NCBI GenBank assembly: GCA_035079385.1
Contig: JAVHKY010000054.1
Coordinates: 18,084,001 to 18,148,000 of the forward strand
From: Aspidiotus rigidus
Taxonomy: Eukaryota; Arthropoda; Insecta; Hemiptera; Diaspididae
Reading direction: 5' to 3'
DNA: 64,000 bases
Part shown: positions 53,175-64,000 of the stretch, in pieces
How the letters are laid out: the number at the start of each line of letters is the position of its first letter
Position numbering within the stretch: position 1 is the stretch's first letter
Notes under the pieces: model-generated
What the model was told of the DNA's origin: nothing
Seen by the model: only the letters and a program-made list of their open reading frames with translations
Database searches by the model: none
Translations under genes and position numbers: made by a program

Positions 53175-53700
53175 GTCTAGCTCTCCTCCTCACAGGCTGT
53201 AGTTTGATCAATCGTTTATTTCTGTTTCTTCTACTCCGACCATTGGCCAGGGGAGCCTAGTTTTCGAACTTTCATCTTGGTAGACACCAGAAAAAAATCT
53301 ATAATTTGTAGTGAAATTTTGAATGTACTGCTCAATCGTTAAAACGAAGTTCCCTCCTTCCTCCTACTGGTTAGTTTGATCAATTCTCTCCTTCTTCTAG
53401 CCTGATAATTGGCCTGGGGACGTAGTCCCAAAGTTAATGAATTTGCAAACCTTTATCTTGGTAGACACCCGGAAGAGAAATCTCAAAACTTGTCGTGAAA
53501 TCTTGTTCCCGGAATGGCTGCTCAATGTTATGAACCAGATTTATGAAGCCTATCCCCCTTCCCCTCCATGTAGGCTAGTTTGACCAATTATTTTCTTGGC
53601 TAAAGGAGGCGTAGTTCCTGAATGTATAAATTTTCAAACCTCGTAGATACTCTGAGGAAAAATCTTGAGAACTCGTGTCGAAATTTCGAATGCAGGATCT
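53175..53700. repeat. Three-unit degenerate tandem repeat, period about 170-205 bp
   Basis: AGTTTGATCAAT-type landmarks start at 53201, 53373 and 53577. Each is followed by CTTCT..CC..., a TTGGCCWGGGG block (first two units), TTTGAACTTT/TTCAAACCT, CTTGGTAGACACC and a GAAATCT..AAACTTGTCGTGAAAT-type block. The CTCC..GTAGGCTAGTTTGACC start of unit three resembles the CTAGTTTGT landmark of the array at 22870-25150, so the two families may be distantly related. Confidence 0.6.
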
Positions 53701-54083
53701 CTGCTTTTCCGTCTGAACCGTAGAGTTTTATCAGACGATCTGTTGGTGTGTATTTATACGTGGTTCTCATCTGACGCCTTTGTTATTGTTGCCAATTTGT
53801 TTGTAAAGCTATGGAAAAGAAGTTCGAGCTTGTTGAGGTGTCTTGCTATTCCTAAGATCACAAGCCAGATATCGAATCTCTCGTGTACAACGAATGTCTT
53901 AAAATTTGAATTAGTACCGAGTTTTACGAAAGTGTTTATGTGAAGGCTCGAGTATTCAAAATTCTCGTTCCGTGTTCCTTGGTATCGACACTGCCCTGTT
54001 ATATTATTTTATTGTACGAATATCCTTATTATTATTATTATTATTTACCCGACTAATTTTATCAATTATTATTCTGATTACAG

Positions 54084-54175
54084 TAAAAACGGAACCAATT
54101 GCACCTTCTTTAAACATGGGTTACCTTGTCTCATATCCTTATTCAAATGGGACGCCAACGTTACCTGTATCTATG
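54084..54175 (+). CDS. Candidate 92-bp coding exon (best host-gene candidate)
   Basis: The acceptor TTATTATTCTGATTACAG ends at 54083 and a near-consensus donor, ATG followed by GTAAGTTTTTT, begins at 54176. The exon starts with two bases completing a codon begun upstream (phase 1) and continues with 30 open codons ending exactly at the donor. The peptide begins KTEPIAPSLN and continues MGYLVSYPYSNGTP. A KTEP motif followed by a Pro/Ser/Tyr-rich, low-charge segment is typical of unstructured regions in transcription factors (KTE motifs also serve as sumoylation-like sites), but that is family knowledge, not identification. No flanking exon was found within the window, implying long introns. 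Gene unknown. Confidence 0.45.
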
Positions 54176-55920
54176 GTAAGTTTTTTTATTTTTATTTTTT
54201 TTCTCTAACTCGGGGTTGATTTATTAAGGATTCTGGTATTTTTCATTATAATCATATTAAGACGTCGAATCTCATTAAACTTCGATGTAAATTCGTCCAG
54301 TCTTTAGACGTAGTCTGGTATATAAGAGTGAACTTAAACGCTGACGGGAATTGGATGGCATTAAAAGTAATCACGTTGTGTCTTCTGTTCGAAGGCTTGT
54401 CGCGTTTTTTCTAATTTACTCTTTTTTTTCTCTCCCCTCTCGTTCCTTCTATTTCTCTGTATCGTCTATTTCGAGAGGAGAAGATTCTTCTGTAGCGAGT
54501 ACAAAAATATACCACTACACACGTCCATATGTTTCGAAGGTTTGAATTCATTAATTCTGTATAGCGAAACGTCTCGAATTTATTGGAGTTAGTTTCGATT
54601 CTTGTACGTACGTACGTTTATGTTTCTTTGGTAACTACAAGTTTCAAAAGGACTTTTTTTTTTTTTTTTTTTTTCATTTCATTTTTTCTACGATGTAATA
54701 AATATTATTCCGTCGTATAGAATTGACGCGGAATCCTCACATGCAAGTTTACTGATTTTATCTGGCATCATTAATTAACGGTAGCCAAAACAGCGATCCT
54801 AACGATTGTCTTTGGAAGATGTGGATTTTCAAGACGGTACAATACACGTCTCTTTCTTCTGCGTATTTAGTTTTTTAAGTTTTCTGGTTTGTGCATATAG
54901 GTACGTGTTAAAGCGAACGCTGTTCGTTGCCATTAATTAATTAGAAAAACCAAAAAAATAAAATAAAATAAAATGAAATCTGACCGGTTAAGAAATGGTC
55001 GTCTACGACAGGTTTACTATCGTAGGTTTCAGTTTCATGATTGTGAGTTGTAAAGTCGTTTGATTTATTTTCTTTTACGCGGAAAGGCGATGTATGAATA
55101 GCATTTTTGAGGATTCTCCTACTGCGACGCTTTGTATGATCATCGTATAGTACGGATTGGGCAATTGTGTTGATTTGTCTCGGTAGTCCTACGAGAAGAT
55201 AAGCGAGAAAAGTTCAAAGATTTAATTTGTTGAACGAGAAACGGAAGATTTTGAATTTTGAAGTTAGTCGTTTTGGAATGTATGTGGATTGGGTCGTAGT
55301 CTCGTATGCCTCATTGATATTAGGATTCAAACATACGACAAAGAAATTTGTTTCCTCTTCTATTAGTCGTCGTTTCCCCATGCTGTCTGTACACTGGAAA
55401 CTACCTCGCAAGATTGGAGAAGCTCAGTGGGGTAACTAAAAAAATTTAGAGGAGAGGGGGAAATGTTGAACAGAATTTTATGCAGTGGGGAAGGGTCCGC
55501 TCTCAACTTCCCTGATGATATTACTGAATGAGGTTGGCAGTCATTTTTGGAATTTTGTCTACCACAATAATAATCGTCAAGATCTCCATATTGACGACCA
55601 TCTTGACCCATAGAATTTGCGATGTTCTTCTGAATATGGGAAATAGGTAGCCATTTTCCTGGCAAAATTGGAAATCAAGGAAAAATGGAGAAGTTTTGAG
55701 AAAATTCATTATATAGTTGGGGACATTTCACCTGAGCATTTATTTGGCAAGAAAATCTATTCAACATCGTCGAAATAAGATTGAGAAGTGGATCTGGAAT
55801 AAGCAGGAAAAATTGTAGAAATCGAATGAAGAAATTTTGAATTGTTTTACCAAGTTATTCGAAGACACGTCAAGTCCGCTATATTTATTTGTCGGGAAAA
55901 TTTGTGCTTTCTATTTCTCC
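54176..55920. other. No further gene seen; AT-rich intron-like DNA
   Basis: It begins with a T-rich stretch after the donor at 54176 and contains a 21-bp poly-T run (54654-54674), a (GTAC)-type microsatellite near 54604 and AAATAAAATA simple sequence near 54955. No second exon is recognised. Confidence 0.4.
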
Positions 55921-55924
55921 AGAA

Positions 55925-56885
55925 AGGAGCGCCTGCCCTCCTGCTTGACCCGTATAGGTTCTTGACTACCTAGTTGTTATTCTCTTGTTTGTTTTGATCA
56001 TCGCCGCTGTCTCCTTAGCAAGGACCTCGATTGGTAGTGATCGTGAAAATGTGGTAGACGCTAACAAACCATCTCTTTCCTCCTGTAGGCTGTTTTTTAT
56101 AGAGTCGGCCCACACTCTGGTACCATATATGAGGATCGACAATGCGGTGCTCACCATTATTCTTCTTGTTGCATCCAAGATTTGTCATTCGGCGGCTTAA
56201 GTAGGTCACTACTCTGCTCGCCTCTTCGTCTGCCACCTGGAAATGGCGTCTGAAGCTCAGCTTTTAGGAGAACCAAATGCGTAAATACTTTATCACCTTC
56301 TTGATTGTGATTTCCACCCCTTGCAAGCAAAAGGTGGGTGGACTAAAGGCGTCTGTCTTTCCTACTGTTGAGTTCTAGTCGAGCGGAATTGATTCAATGC
56401 GTCACTGCCTCTTGGGTTTGATTTAACCAGCTATCCACCGCTCCGCGTAGCGGATAAGCTTCAAGTCCGGTGGCAGCTTCACTTTGAAAACACCATCAAG
56501 TGAGATGCACCACAAAAGCGGCCTAGGACCGACCCTTGCGGCCCACTACAAGTAAGTGAGTGCTTCACTGTACCAGCAGACGTGTCTGTCTAGCCACTGA
56601 TCATCCTGAGAAGGTTTGCTAGTACGTCTGCGTCTACGTACAAGAGCGTCCAGTATGTTCTCCCATTTCTTATGTCGAGGCTGACGGCTGTGCAAAACTG
56701 ACGCGAAGATATCGCGCACTCGACTATCTTCTACTGATGCCAGTACCTGATGTACAGCGTCCAGTTCGAAATCCGCACTGACTACTTGGGATTACGTCTC
56801 TTTCCTCCAGATGGCTCCTAAGTCGATTGGCTATCACTCTCTCTAGAAATCGTTGTCCAGCAGGCAAAGTGGTATTGTATTGTGT
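55925..56885 (-). pseudogene. R1-clade non-LTR retrotransposon pseudogene (RT to C-terminal region)
   Basis: Read from 56885 downward, the minus strand shows, in changing frames, FLERVIANRLRSHLE and IPSSQCGFRTGRCT (start of the RT domain), then a GPLL-like segment and a region matching the catalytic loop near 56450-56530 in damaged form, and then RRIMVSTALSILIYGTRVWAD and LPIEVLAKE (56178-55966), typical of the thumb and post-RT region of R1 elements. At least three frame changes and in-frame stops occur, and neither the endonuclease nor the end of the protein is present. It was truncated and has long been inactive. R1 elements are characteristic of arthropods, which supports the assignment of the organism. 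Confidence 0.8.
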
Positions 56886-59800
56886 AATAAGAAACATTGT
56901 ACCGATTTTATGGTGATCGAAAGGGACTGATAGAGACGAAAAAATGAAATCTATCTGTGGAATCAGGATATCTACAAGTCGTAGAAGTCTTTAAAAAAGT
57001 AGTTAAAGTTGTTTGATAGACATGAAGTAATAAAAATTTCAAAATAAGTCGTAAAACTCCGTAGTCGGAAAAGGCGTAATAGTGTTTATTAACCTGAATC
57101 TCAAATGATGAGAGTATTGTTTTCAAGATTTGGAAATGGAAGGTTCTGCAAAAAATTTGATAATTTAGGGGGCATTTAAATATATTTCCTGTATTAATTT
57201 TCAGTTTCTCATAACGTATTGCCGTTATTTATTCATTTTATTTTTTTTGTAGATTGTCGTAAAAATGAAAATAACTATAAAATGTTGTTGTAAAGTATCA
57301 AAATTTCAAATACATATAGCGGAAAAATTTTTTTGTCATCTTGGTCCTCTATCACAAAGTTGATATTTGTTGATAGGTAATTCTGACACATAATATGATT
57401 TGAAGAACTGTATGATTAATCGAAATACTTTATTCTTATACTTACATGTGTGACGTGTGTGAAAGGAGTGAGCATTTGATCCAAAAAACTGGTATTTTTT
57501 AAATCGCTGTTGCTTCACACCCTTCATCTAAAGTGACTCAATTTTTTGTATCAAATGTGGAATCGTTCTCGACAAACCGCCGGCATCGAACCGAAGGATC
57601 TCAACTTTCTGATAGACTGATGTTGGAGGGGAGGGTCTGCAATCATTTCATGATTATTTGATAATTCTGAATGGTCAAGTGCGATAGTATGTTGTCAAGG
57701 GTACCAAAATATCCACCTCTTCATAATCCGCCGCTAGCACCGACCGGCCCCGATAGTCAAAATTCGTTGGTACGCACGGGGAATGTTTCTTGCGACTTCG
57801 TGATGATGGATTCATAATCACTCGACGAATTTCGAGAAAAGGACGAATAGAGTGGTCTGAACGAAATGTTAAGATTGTCACCGAGTTTCTGGCGACTGAT
57901 TCTCAGTGGTCGTAATCCAATCAATGATCTTGAGTTTTTGAATACAAGTGGACAATTGAATTTGTCCTTTGTAGGAAGATCGTCGTCAAATGCTGAGAGA
58001 CTTTTGATTAACTTTTCATCTTTCGAAGTTCAATCTTGCTGTAGTGTTCTGCCAGACTATTGACTCGTCCAACGCGGTGTGAGAGTGTAACAAGGATTGA
58101 ATGCAGAAGAGAGTGAGATGAATTCGATACAGAGGAAAGATGAACGATTCTGCAGCTACTGCTCTTGTCAAGAGTACGTTTCGCGTATCATCGCGGTTAT
58201 GACAAAATGAAGCGTTACGAGTTAGCCGCGTCACGCAATTCAGCGCTGCTCTCGTCGATGATTACTGAACGATCGAGCGTGTCGAACTAATAAAGTAGTA
58301 CACATACTATATGCTTTATACATTTACCGTGCATGCATGGCAGGCACAATATTCGTGTGTAGTATGTACGCATGTTGTGTCGTATGTACATTATAAAGAA
58401 GAACACTGTGGCAATCTATTATCGCCACCGAGAGCGCTTTGCAGTAAAATACTCGCCACTACAGACACGCATCACATGCCAAACTGTTACCTCCTCGCTT
58501 CTTCGTAAAGGTCAACGCTCCATCTGCATATGACTGTACCGAAATAATCGCATATATAAGCATTCGCTTGTTTATCAAGAGACTGTGTGCATTTACATTA
58601 CTCTCTTTCGAGTACTCAGCATAATATCATGTATACAAATGCACCACCACGATTTGGCATCAGAATATTGCCGTATGAAATCAAATCATACTTCATCGAG
58701 TCGATCATTTATCAAATGCAATGTAGTGTTAGATTCCAGCGCGGAGAGCTCGACTCGGGCAGTTTGTCGGTTCTTACTAATGGTTGTAGGAATAATCAGC
58801 CTGCTAAATTACGTGAGTGATCATCAAGTACTGGCGCGAGTACATCGAATAAATGGAATGACTGTTTGCTTTTCATGGAACATTATATCAATCATGCGGA
58901 GAGCAGATTCCGCGGAGCCCTCCTGATGGTCAGTACGATGTTAGGATTGTTTTCCGCAGTCGTGCTCAGGTAACTGAAACAGACCTTGTAATCGAAAACG
59001 AACAAGCCTAGTTATTTCACCCTCGATGCTGGAAAGGTTGCCCAGACTACTTTGTAGAGCTATCCATCAAAAATGGTTGTCACTCATTGTACCATTTGTG
59101 ACCTGGTCTACGGAAACCCGGATTAGCCAAAGGTAGGCTAAGCCGGGTTTCCGTAGACCGAGTCACATATTTATGAAAAGAGAATGTTCTCAAATTCCGA
59201 CTCTCACCCTATCGAGAAACTTTCCCAATTTTTGTTTCCAAGCTGACTCTGTCTCCTACTGAATTTCGCTCAATTCCTTTTTATACAGGCTCTCATTGTA
59301 CATGTTCCGTTCACTTTGCTAGTGCAATTGCTCTAAATTCTTGTTCTTGAGGCCTCCCCTGCTGGCTTCTTGAAACTTTTTCGGACGGACCCACGAGAAC
59401 GAAGAGGGGCTTCGTTGGAACAGGAAATCATGCTTCTTCATTCATTGTTGTTTCCTTATCTTATCGTTGATAACATCATTGTTTTATTCAGAAGATGAGG
59501 CTGCAGTTCGAGTTTCCAGGATTTTCATGTACTTAGAGATGCTTATTTGGTTAAGGATTCCTGTTCAAAGTATCCTCGAGAATTTTCTACCTCCATCCTG
59601 TGGTCCTGTTTCGAAGTGTAGATAATGATTTCTATTCATGTTGAAGATCTGTTGAAGCTTTTGCAGGTGTCAAATGGTATCTTGTACACAGAATAGTCCT
59701 GGTAAAAAATCAGGTCTGTGATTTGTTTCTTTAATTGTGGACCTAACGTGTCCGTTATATTCCTCTTTAAATCGTTTCAGTTGATTCTTTCCACATTACG

Positions 59801-62800
59801 AGAAAGGGAAGAGAAAATAATGAAAGAGAAGCTACTCCCCTTTTGTATTTGAAAATACTTGCTCTTTCTTTGTTGACTTTGTTTAGTCATCCTTCATAAT
59901 ATGACTCTGTCGTAAATATACGGTTTCAACACTCCGGTGTTCTATTGCCAGCAGTTTGTTTTGAGGTGAAACAGACTGCGAGATAAGTCGATGAAAAATG
60001 TATTTTTTCAAATATTGCTGCATTTTCGGCGCATTAATCTAGACTCCATTTCATCGATAGAGAGCATTAAGAAATCTAACGATGAAACATCTAGAGTAAA
60101 TCAGTTCAGTCAACTTGCTCGAATCATCATTCACTGATGTCGCATTATATTCACGGATCGAAAAATCGACGACGATCGAACCTAATTATCTATTCTTCGA
60201 ATTTTTAATTAACTGATGCACACGTAAGATACTCGGTGAATGTTTACTCGAATACCGAAGGAGCCGCGTCTGAAGGTCAGTATTAAAATGAAGAAGATAG
60301 GAAGCGAGAAAGGAACTCGTACCACGATATTATAAAACTTTTTATCTACTTGGAGAAACCGGCGTTGAATGGCTTTCCAATATTATGGGGATTAAACGGG
60401 CGCTTGAACTCGTGCTATAATTTTGAAAACTTGGTGAATCGTAGCCCATCGAGATTTAAGTAGGTTAATAGGAGTGGAGTCAAACACCTTGGAGTTATCG
60501 GTTTGCGAATTCGATTCTAAAAAAAACGTGCCTACTCTGATCATTGTCTCTTCTAATTGGGTGTATCATCTTGCTCATGCGAGAGAACTATCATATTTTA
60601 TGCCTATGGAGTTGGAAAAAAGAAAGGGAAACGAGTTAGATGTCATACTGCCAATCAGTCGAAAGATTTCTTAATCCAAGGTTTTTAATACTGATATGAA
60701 TTAATTATTCAGCGCTTCTTCATCATTCATTGCCTCTTTTGCTCCTCTATTGTCCTAATCGTTGAGATGATCAATGACTGGTTTTGAAAAAGACTGGAAG
60801 CCATATGGAGTGCTCGTATGTGCGATAGTCGGCCCGCTTGTCCGAGGGTACGAAATCGCTTGTATTACTCGCTTTCGGTTGATTTATGGTGTCATGTATT
60901 CTTAATTAGGACTATAAAGAATGACCTGTTCCTTTACATTTTTTTCCCCGAATAAAGAACGCCCGGAGATGTGGAGGGAATGTTGCTTCACAAGGGAAGT
61001 CGAATTCCATGTGATTCGTTTTTCAATTTTGCGTTGTTCGCTGTTAAGCAAGATGAAGGGTTCAGGTATTCTATAAAGTGAAAAATATGTCCAAAATAGT
61101 AAACCGTTTGGGAATTAGTGTAAAATTTAGAGGAGTCATGTGAGCAATGTGGATGAAATCGCGTCTCTAAATTAAGTCGTGCTACATGTATGAGAATAAA
61201 TACGACCTGCAACGAATGGTTTTATGGAGGTGATTCATGGGACAGGGGATGGCCGGCGTTAATTTCAGGATTATATTACCAACGTACCAGAAACGAAAAA
61301 TCTCCGAGACCAGTAGTGGTAGCCTTCTTTGCGAATTTATTTTAACGTACTGGGAATTCTTTTCTCAGAACGTAAATATTGGACCTGGATGTCGATAGAC
61401 CGGTCTCCGTTTATATATCGTAAACCACTGTACTTGAAATATGACTCGAATACTGGTTAGGGAAGGGAAACGAGAAATGAGACATCGGCTAACGAAAATA
61501 AATATTTATCTTTTCATCGAGACTTACTGATTTAAGGGAAAAATTTATTTTCCTTAGTCGCGGAGTAACAAAAAAAAATAAATGTCAGATGTGTATTCGT
61601 GCGTTCGTATAAATTGTTATTAAAATATGTGTGGCTATATGCAATGCCGATGATCCATATCGTAGAACGCTCTGCTTCGAGTACAGTCGGCTCGTCTAGT
61701 TTAATGACCGCGTATTGTTTTTTTGACAGGTGCTGCGTGGGGTGTTGAACGTTAATTTTGATGACGAATACGATTTGTAAAGTCTATTTTGGGTATCCTT
61801 AATTGACTATTGATTAATAATGGAAACCAGTTTGCTTTACTATAACCCAGACAAATATATGCGCGTAAAGTGCCCACAGAACTCATAATGTGTGAGAAAA
61901 TCACGTAAATTAAAAGGACAGATAATTATGTAACTCTATCAAAGTATGAGATAGCGGTATAATAAATTATATTGTCGTATGTCAAAACAGATTTTTGGTG
62001 GAAGATATGTTAATAGATTGTACCGTTTAATATGACTAAAGTTACACGTGTTTCTCCGAAGAGGGGTTTCATGATTTGTCGATATAAAAACGTAAGGTTT
62101 TATTCTGAGCTCTGTATTTTCTTTGTGGATTACGATATGGAGCTTCTCTCTTTTTTTCTGCAGACTTACATTGTTGGATATAATAGCTGATATTTTCGTT
62201 TGTCGGTTCCAATTTCCATGACCTATCAGACTGCATTTTGCTTTTTGATGCTCCTGAGCGGTGATTACGAAAAACTTGGACAGATTTTCGGAGTGTGGTC
62301 ACTTCAGAAGATACATGTGACTGTAAAGATCATTTTCAGATTTCAGCTCTAGTGGGGTAAATAGACGAGAAAGTTCTGAACCTCAAATGCAATAGAAGAC
62401 AATTTGAGACTGGGGTCTCTCAGAGAAATGAGAATTTTAGTGAAGTTCCTGTTATCAAACAATCACTTCTAATTCATAGAAAATTTTAAGAACAAAATTT
62501 GTTCACAAAATACGACACTGTAGAGAACAATCACTGTTGGCAAAGTTCTCGATATTTTTTCCTCCTAGATGTACAATTACATTTCTAATTTTCGGCTACA
62601 ATTTTACTAGGGGTTTAATTTTTCGTGATCATCCTCTGATAAATTACAGTTTATACAAAATACATCAAGAAGTTCGAAATTTCCACTGATCTCAGTAATG
62701 AAGTTACGCACCAATACTGCGGCTTTGCCTACGCGAATTTGTGAAAACTCCAAAAGACAATAGTTAGGACCAATGTTCTTCGGAAACTTTTCATGAAAAC

Positions 62801-63100
62801 CGAATTCAACGATGACTTCTAGATGTTGAAAAAAATTGAAAATTAATCAGACTTTCAAACCGTCTTGCCATGAGTTTTTGTTTCCTCTACCTTTTTTTTT
62901 AGCTTTCGAGCGAGCCTATATTTGTAGTATGATTTCTAAATTTTTCAGTGCTTTAAAGTGAGATGAACTTGAGTTTGTTCATTACGGAGCATCAAAATTT
63001 GTCTCTTCATTGTTCCACTTCACTTTCATCCCTTCGCACGAGACATTAATCGCTTACTTACCGCCACTGTACACTAATCTACTATTACTTGGCCTGATTG
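56886..63100. other. No gene seen; mostly unique DNA with one strong hairpin
   Basis: No tandem repeat or convincing coding frame. A B-box-like CGGTTCGATGCCGG occurs on the minus strand near 57580 without an A box. CpG-rich unique DNA lies near 58050-58900. The hairpin at 59097-59167 is listed separately. Confidence 0.35.
59097..59167. repeat. 71-bp near-perfect hairpin
   Basis: GGTCTACGGAAACCCGG-A-TTAGCC (59105-59128) is complementary to 59136-59159 at 23 of 24 positions, with a 7-nt loop. Outside it, TGTGAC and GTCACA extend the stem after a 2-nt mismatch. It could be a tiny foldback element, a terminator-like or structured RNA, or a recent local inversion duplication. Confidence 0.7.
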
Positions 63101-63119
63101 TTTATCTGTATACACTTCA

Positions 63120-64000
63120 TCAACCTGTGACGCCCTCGACCCTAACTTTGATGACGTCATCAATCTGTGACGTCATCATCTCTAATCTCACTATTATGAC
63201 GTCATCAGCCTATGAAATTGTCACTCTTAGAACACATAGACTTCTTTGACATCATTGACCCTTGACATCATCAATCCTAACTTTGATGACGTGGTCCTGT
63301 GATATCATCAACCTGTGATGTCCTGAACTCTACTTTTGATGTCGTCATCAATCTGCAACATTAACATTCCACTTGGGACATTACACTTTTGCGACGTCAT
63401 CACCAGTAAAGCCATCACCCCTAATCTTGGGACATCATACATTTACAACGCTATTACCTCTTAAGGAATGTACATTTTTAAGACGTCCTCAACTCTGACT
63501 TCGATGACGTCATCAACCTGTGATATCATCACCTTTAATCTTGGAACACATGCACTATTATGATGTCATCAGCCTATAAAATCTTCACCCTTAGAACACT
63601 TACACTTCTGTGACATCATCAACCGCGACTTTCTCAATCCCAACTTTGATGACGTCATTAACCCGTGACTTCCTCAATCCTAACTTTGATTACACCATCA
63701 ACCCGTGACATCACCACCTCTAATTTTGAGACACATACTATGACGTCATCAGCCCATGCAATCATCAACCTAAAGACGGTTTCTGTGACATCCTGAACTC
63801 ACCTTTAATCTAGGAACAGACGCACTATTATGACGTCATCAGCCTATGAAATCTTCACCCTTAGAACACTTACACTTCTGTGACATCATCAACTGCGACT
63901 TCCTCAATCCTAACTTTGATTACATCATCAACCCGTGACATCACCACCTCTAATCTTGAGACACATACTACGACGTCATCAGTCCATGCAATCATCAACC
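63120..64000. repeat. TGACGTCA/TGACATCA-rich satellite array running off the window
   Basis: Short related words (ACTTTGATGACGTCATCAACC, GTGACATCATCAACC, CCTCAATCCTAACTTTGAT, CACCTCTAATCTTG, GACACATACTATGACGTCATCAGCC) recur throughout. A higher-order unit of about 268 bp is visible: the block GGAACAYRYGCACTATTATGAYGTCATCAGCCTATRAAATCTTCACCC begins near 63543 and again near 63811, the second copy lacking about 40 bp. Exact TGACGTCA sites start at 63152, 63168, 63197, 63505, 63650, 63741 and 63831. The right boundary lies outside the window. Confidence 0.75.

Noticed and set aside
57570..57600. B-box-like CGGTTCGATGCCGG on the minus strand
   Set aside because: No A box upstream and no similarity of the flanks to the SINE copies at 14111 or 23867.
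61730..61780. Possible terminal exon after TTTTTTTGACAG, reading VLRGVLNVNFDDEYDL and a stop
   Set aside because: Only 16 codons, a single splice signal, no poly-A signal close behind and no partner exon; chance cannot be excluded.
63120..64000. Regular direct repeats that could suggest a CRISPR array
   Set aside because: Spacing is irregular, the intervening sequence is itself repetitive, and the DNA is clearly eukaryotic; it is a satellite.

Overview
This is an AT-rich stretch of nuclear DNA from an animal, most likely an arthropod and probably an insect. The evidence is R1/jockey-type non-LTR retrotransposon remnants, abundant short non-autonomous DNA transposons (hAT-like, PIF/Harbinger-like), tRNA-derived SINE-like pieces, satellite-like tandem repeats, long homopolymers and a 460-bp CT microsatellite. 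There are no operons, bacterial-type gene spacing or long coding frames. CpG is not visibly depleted, which fits hymenopterans among others, but the species cannot be named from this window.

No complete protein-coding gene is visible. The best host-gene candidate is one 92-bp exon at 54084-54175 (+), with a good acceptor, a GTAAGT donor and a 30-codon frame. Weaker exon-like pieces lie at 11696-11744, 12957-13016 and 25269-25505. Two minus-strand open frames with protein-like composition (32040-32417 and 52342-52626) could not be assigned. Most of the window therefore reads as intergenic or long-intron DNA.

Layout. 1-1.9 kb: a foldback element packed with TGACGTCA palindromes, then a tandem repeat of about 340 bp. 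4.5, 8.4 and 31.6 kb: three copies of one PIF/Harbinger-like MITE, each with a 3-bp TWA target duplication. 5.4 kb: a hAT-like MITE. 7.3 kb: a reverse-transcriptase fragment. 11.9 and 36.7 kb: two copies of a TIR element. 14.1-15.0 kb: a SINE piece and a three-unit tandem repeat. 16.7-18.7 kb: old repeats, including a 251-bp TIR element. 19-22.8 kb: largely unique DNA. 22.9-25.1 kb: a degenerate array of about twelve units, itself invaded by a palindromic SINE (11-bp target duplication) and a 188-bp hAT-like MITE (8-bp duplication). 25.5-30.7 kb: unique DNA. 30.7-33 kb: SINE, MITE, an unassigned frame and degenerate satellite. 33-36 kb: mostly unique. 36.7-38.2 kb: TIR elements and an R1-type C-terminal fragment. 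42.2 kb: the CT microsatellite. 46.5-47.6 kb: more of the TGACGTCA family. 51.3-53.7 kb: repeats and an unassigned frame. 55.9-56.9 kb: an R1-type retrotransposon pseudogene. 57-63 kb: mostly unique with one strong hairpin. 63.1 kb to the end: a TGACGTCA/TGACATCA-rich satellite that runs off the window.

The most notable theme is the CRE/ATF-type palindrome TGACGTCA, which recurs inside otherwise different repeats (left edge, 22.9-25.1 kb array, 46.6-47.6 kb, right edge). Whether this has a regulatory role or only reflects shared descent of the repeats cannot be decided from sequence alone. All coordinates for repeats were judged by eye.
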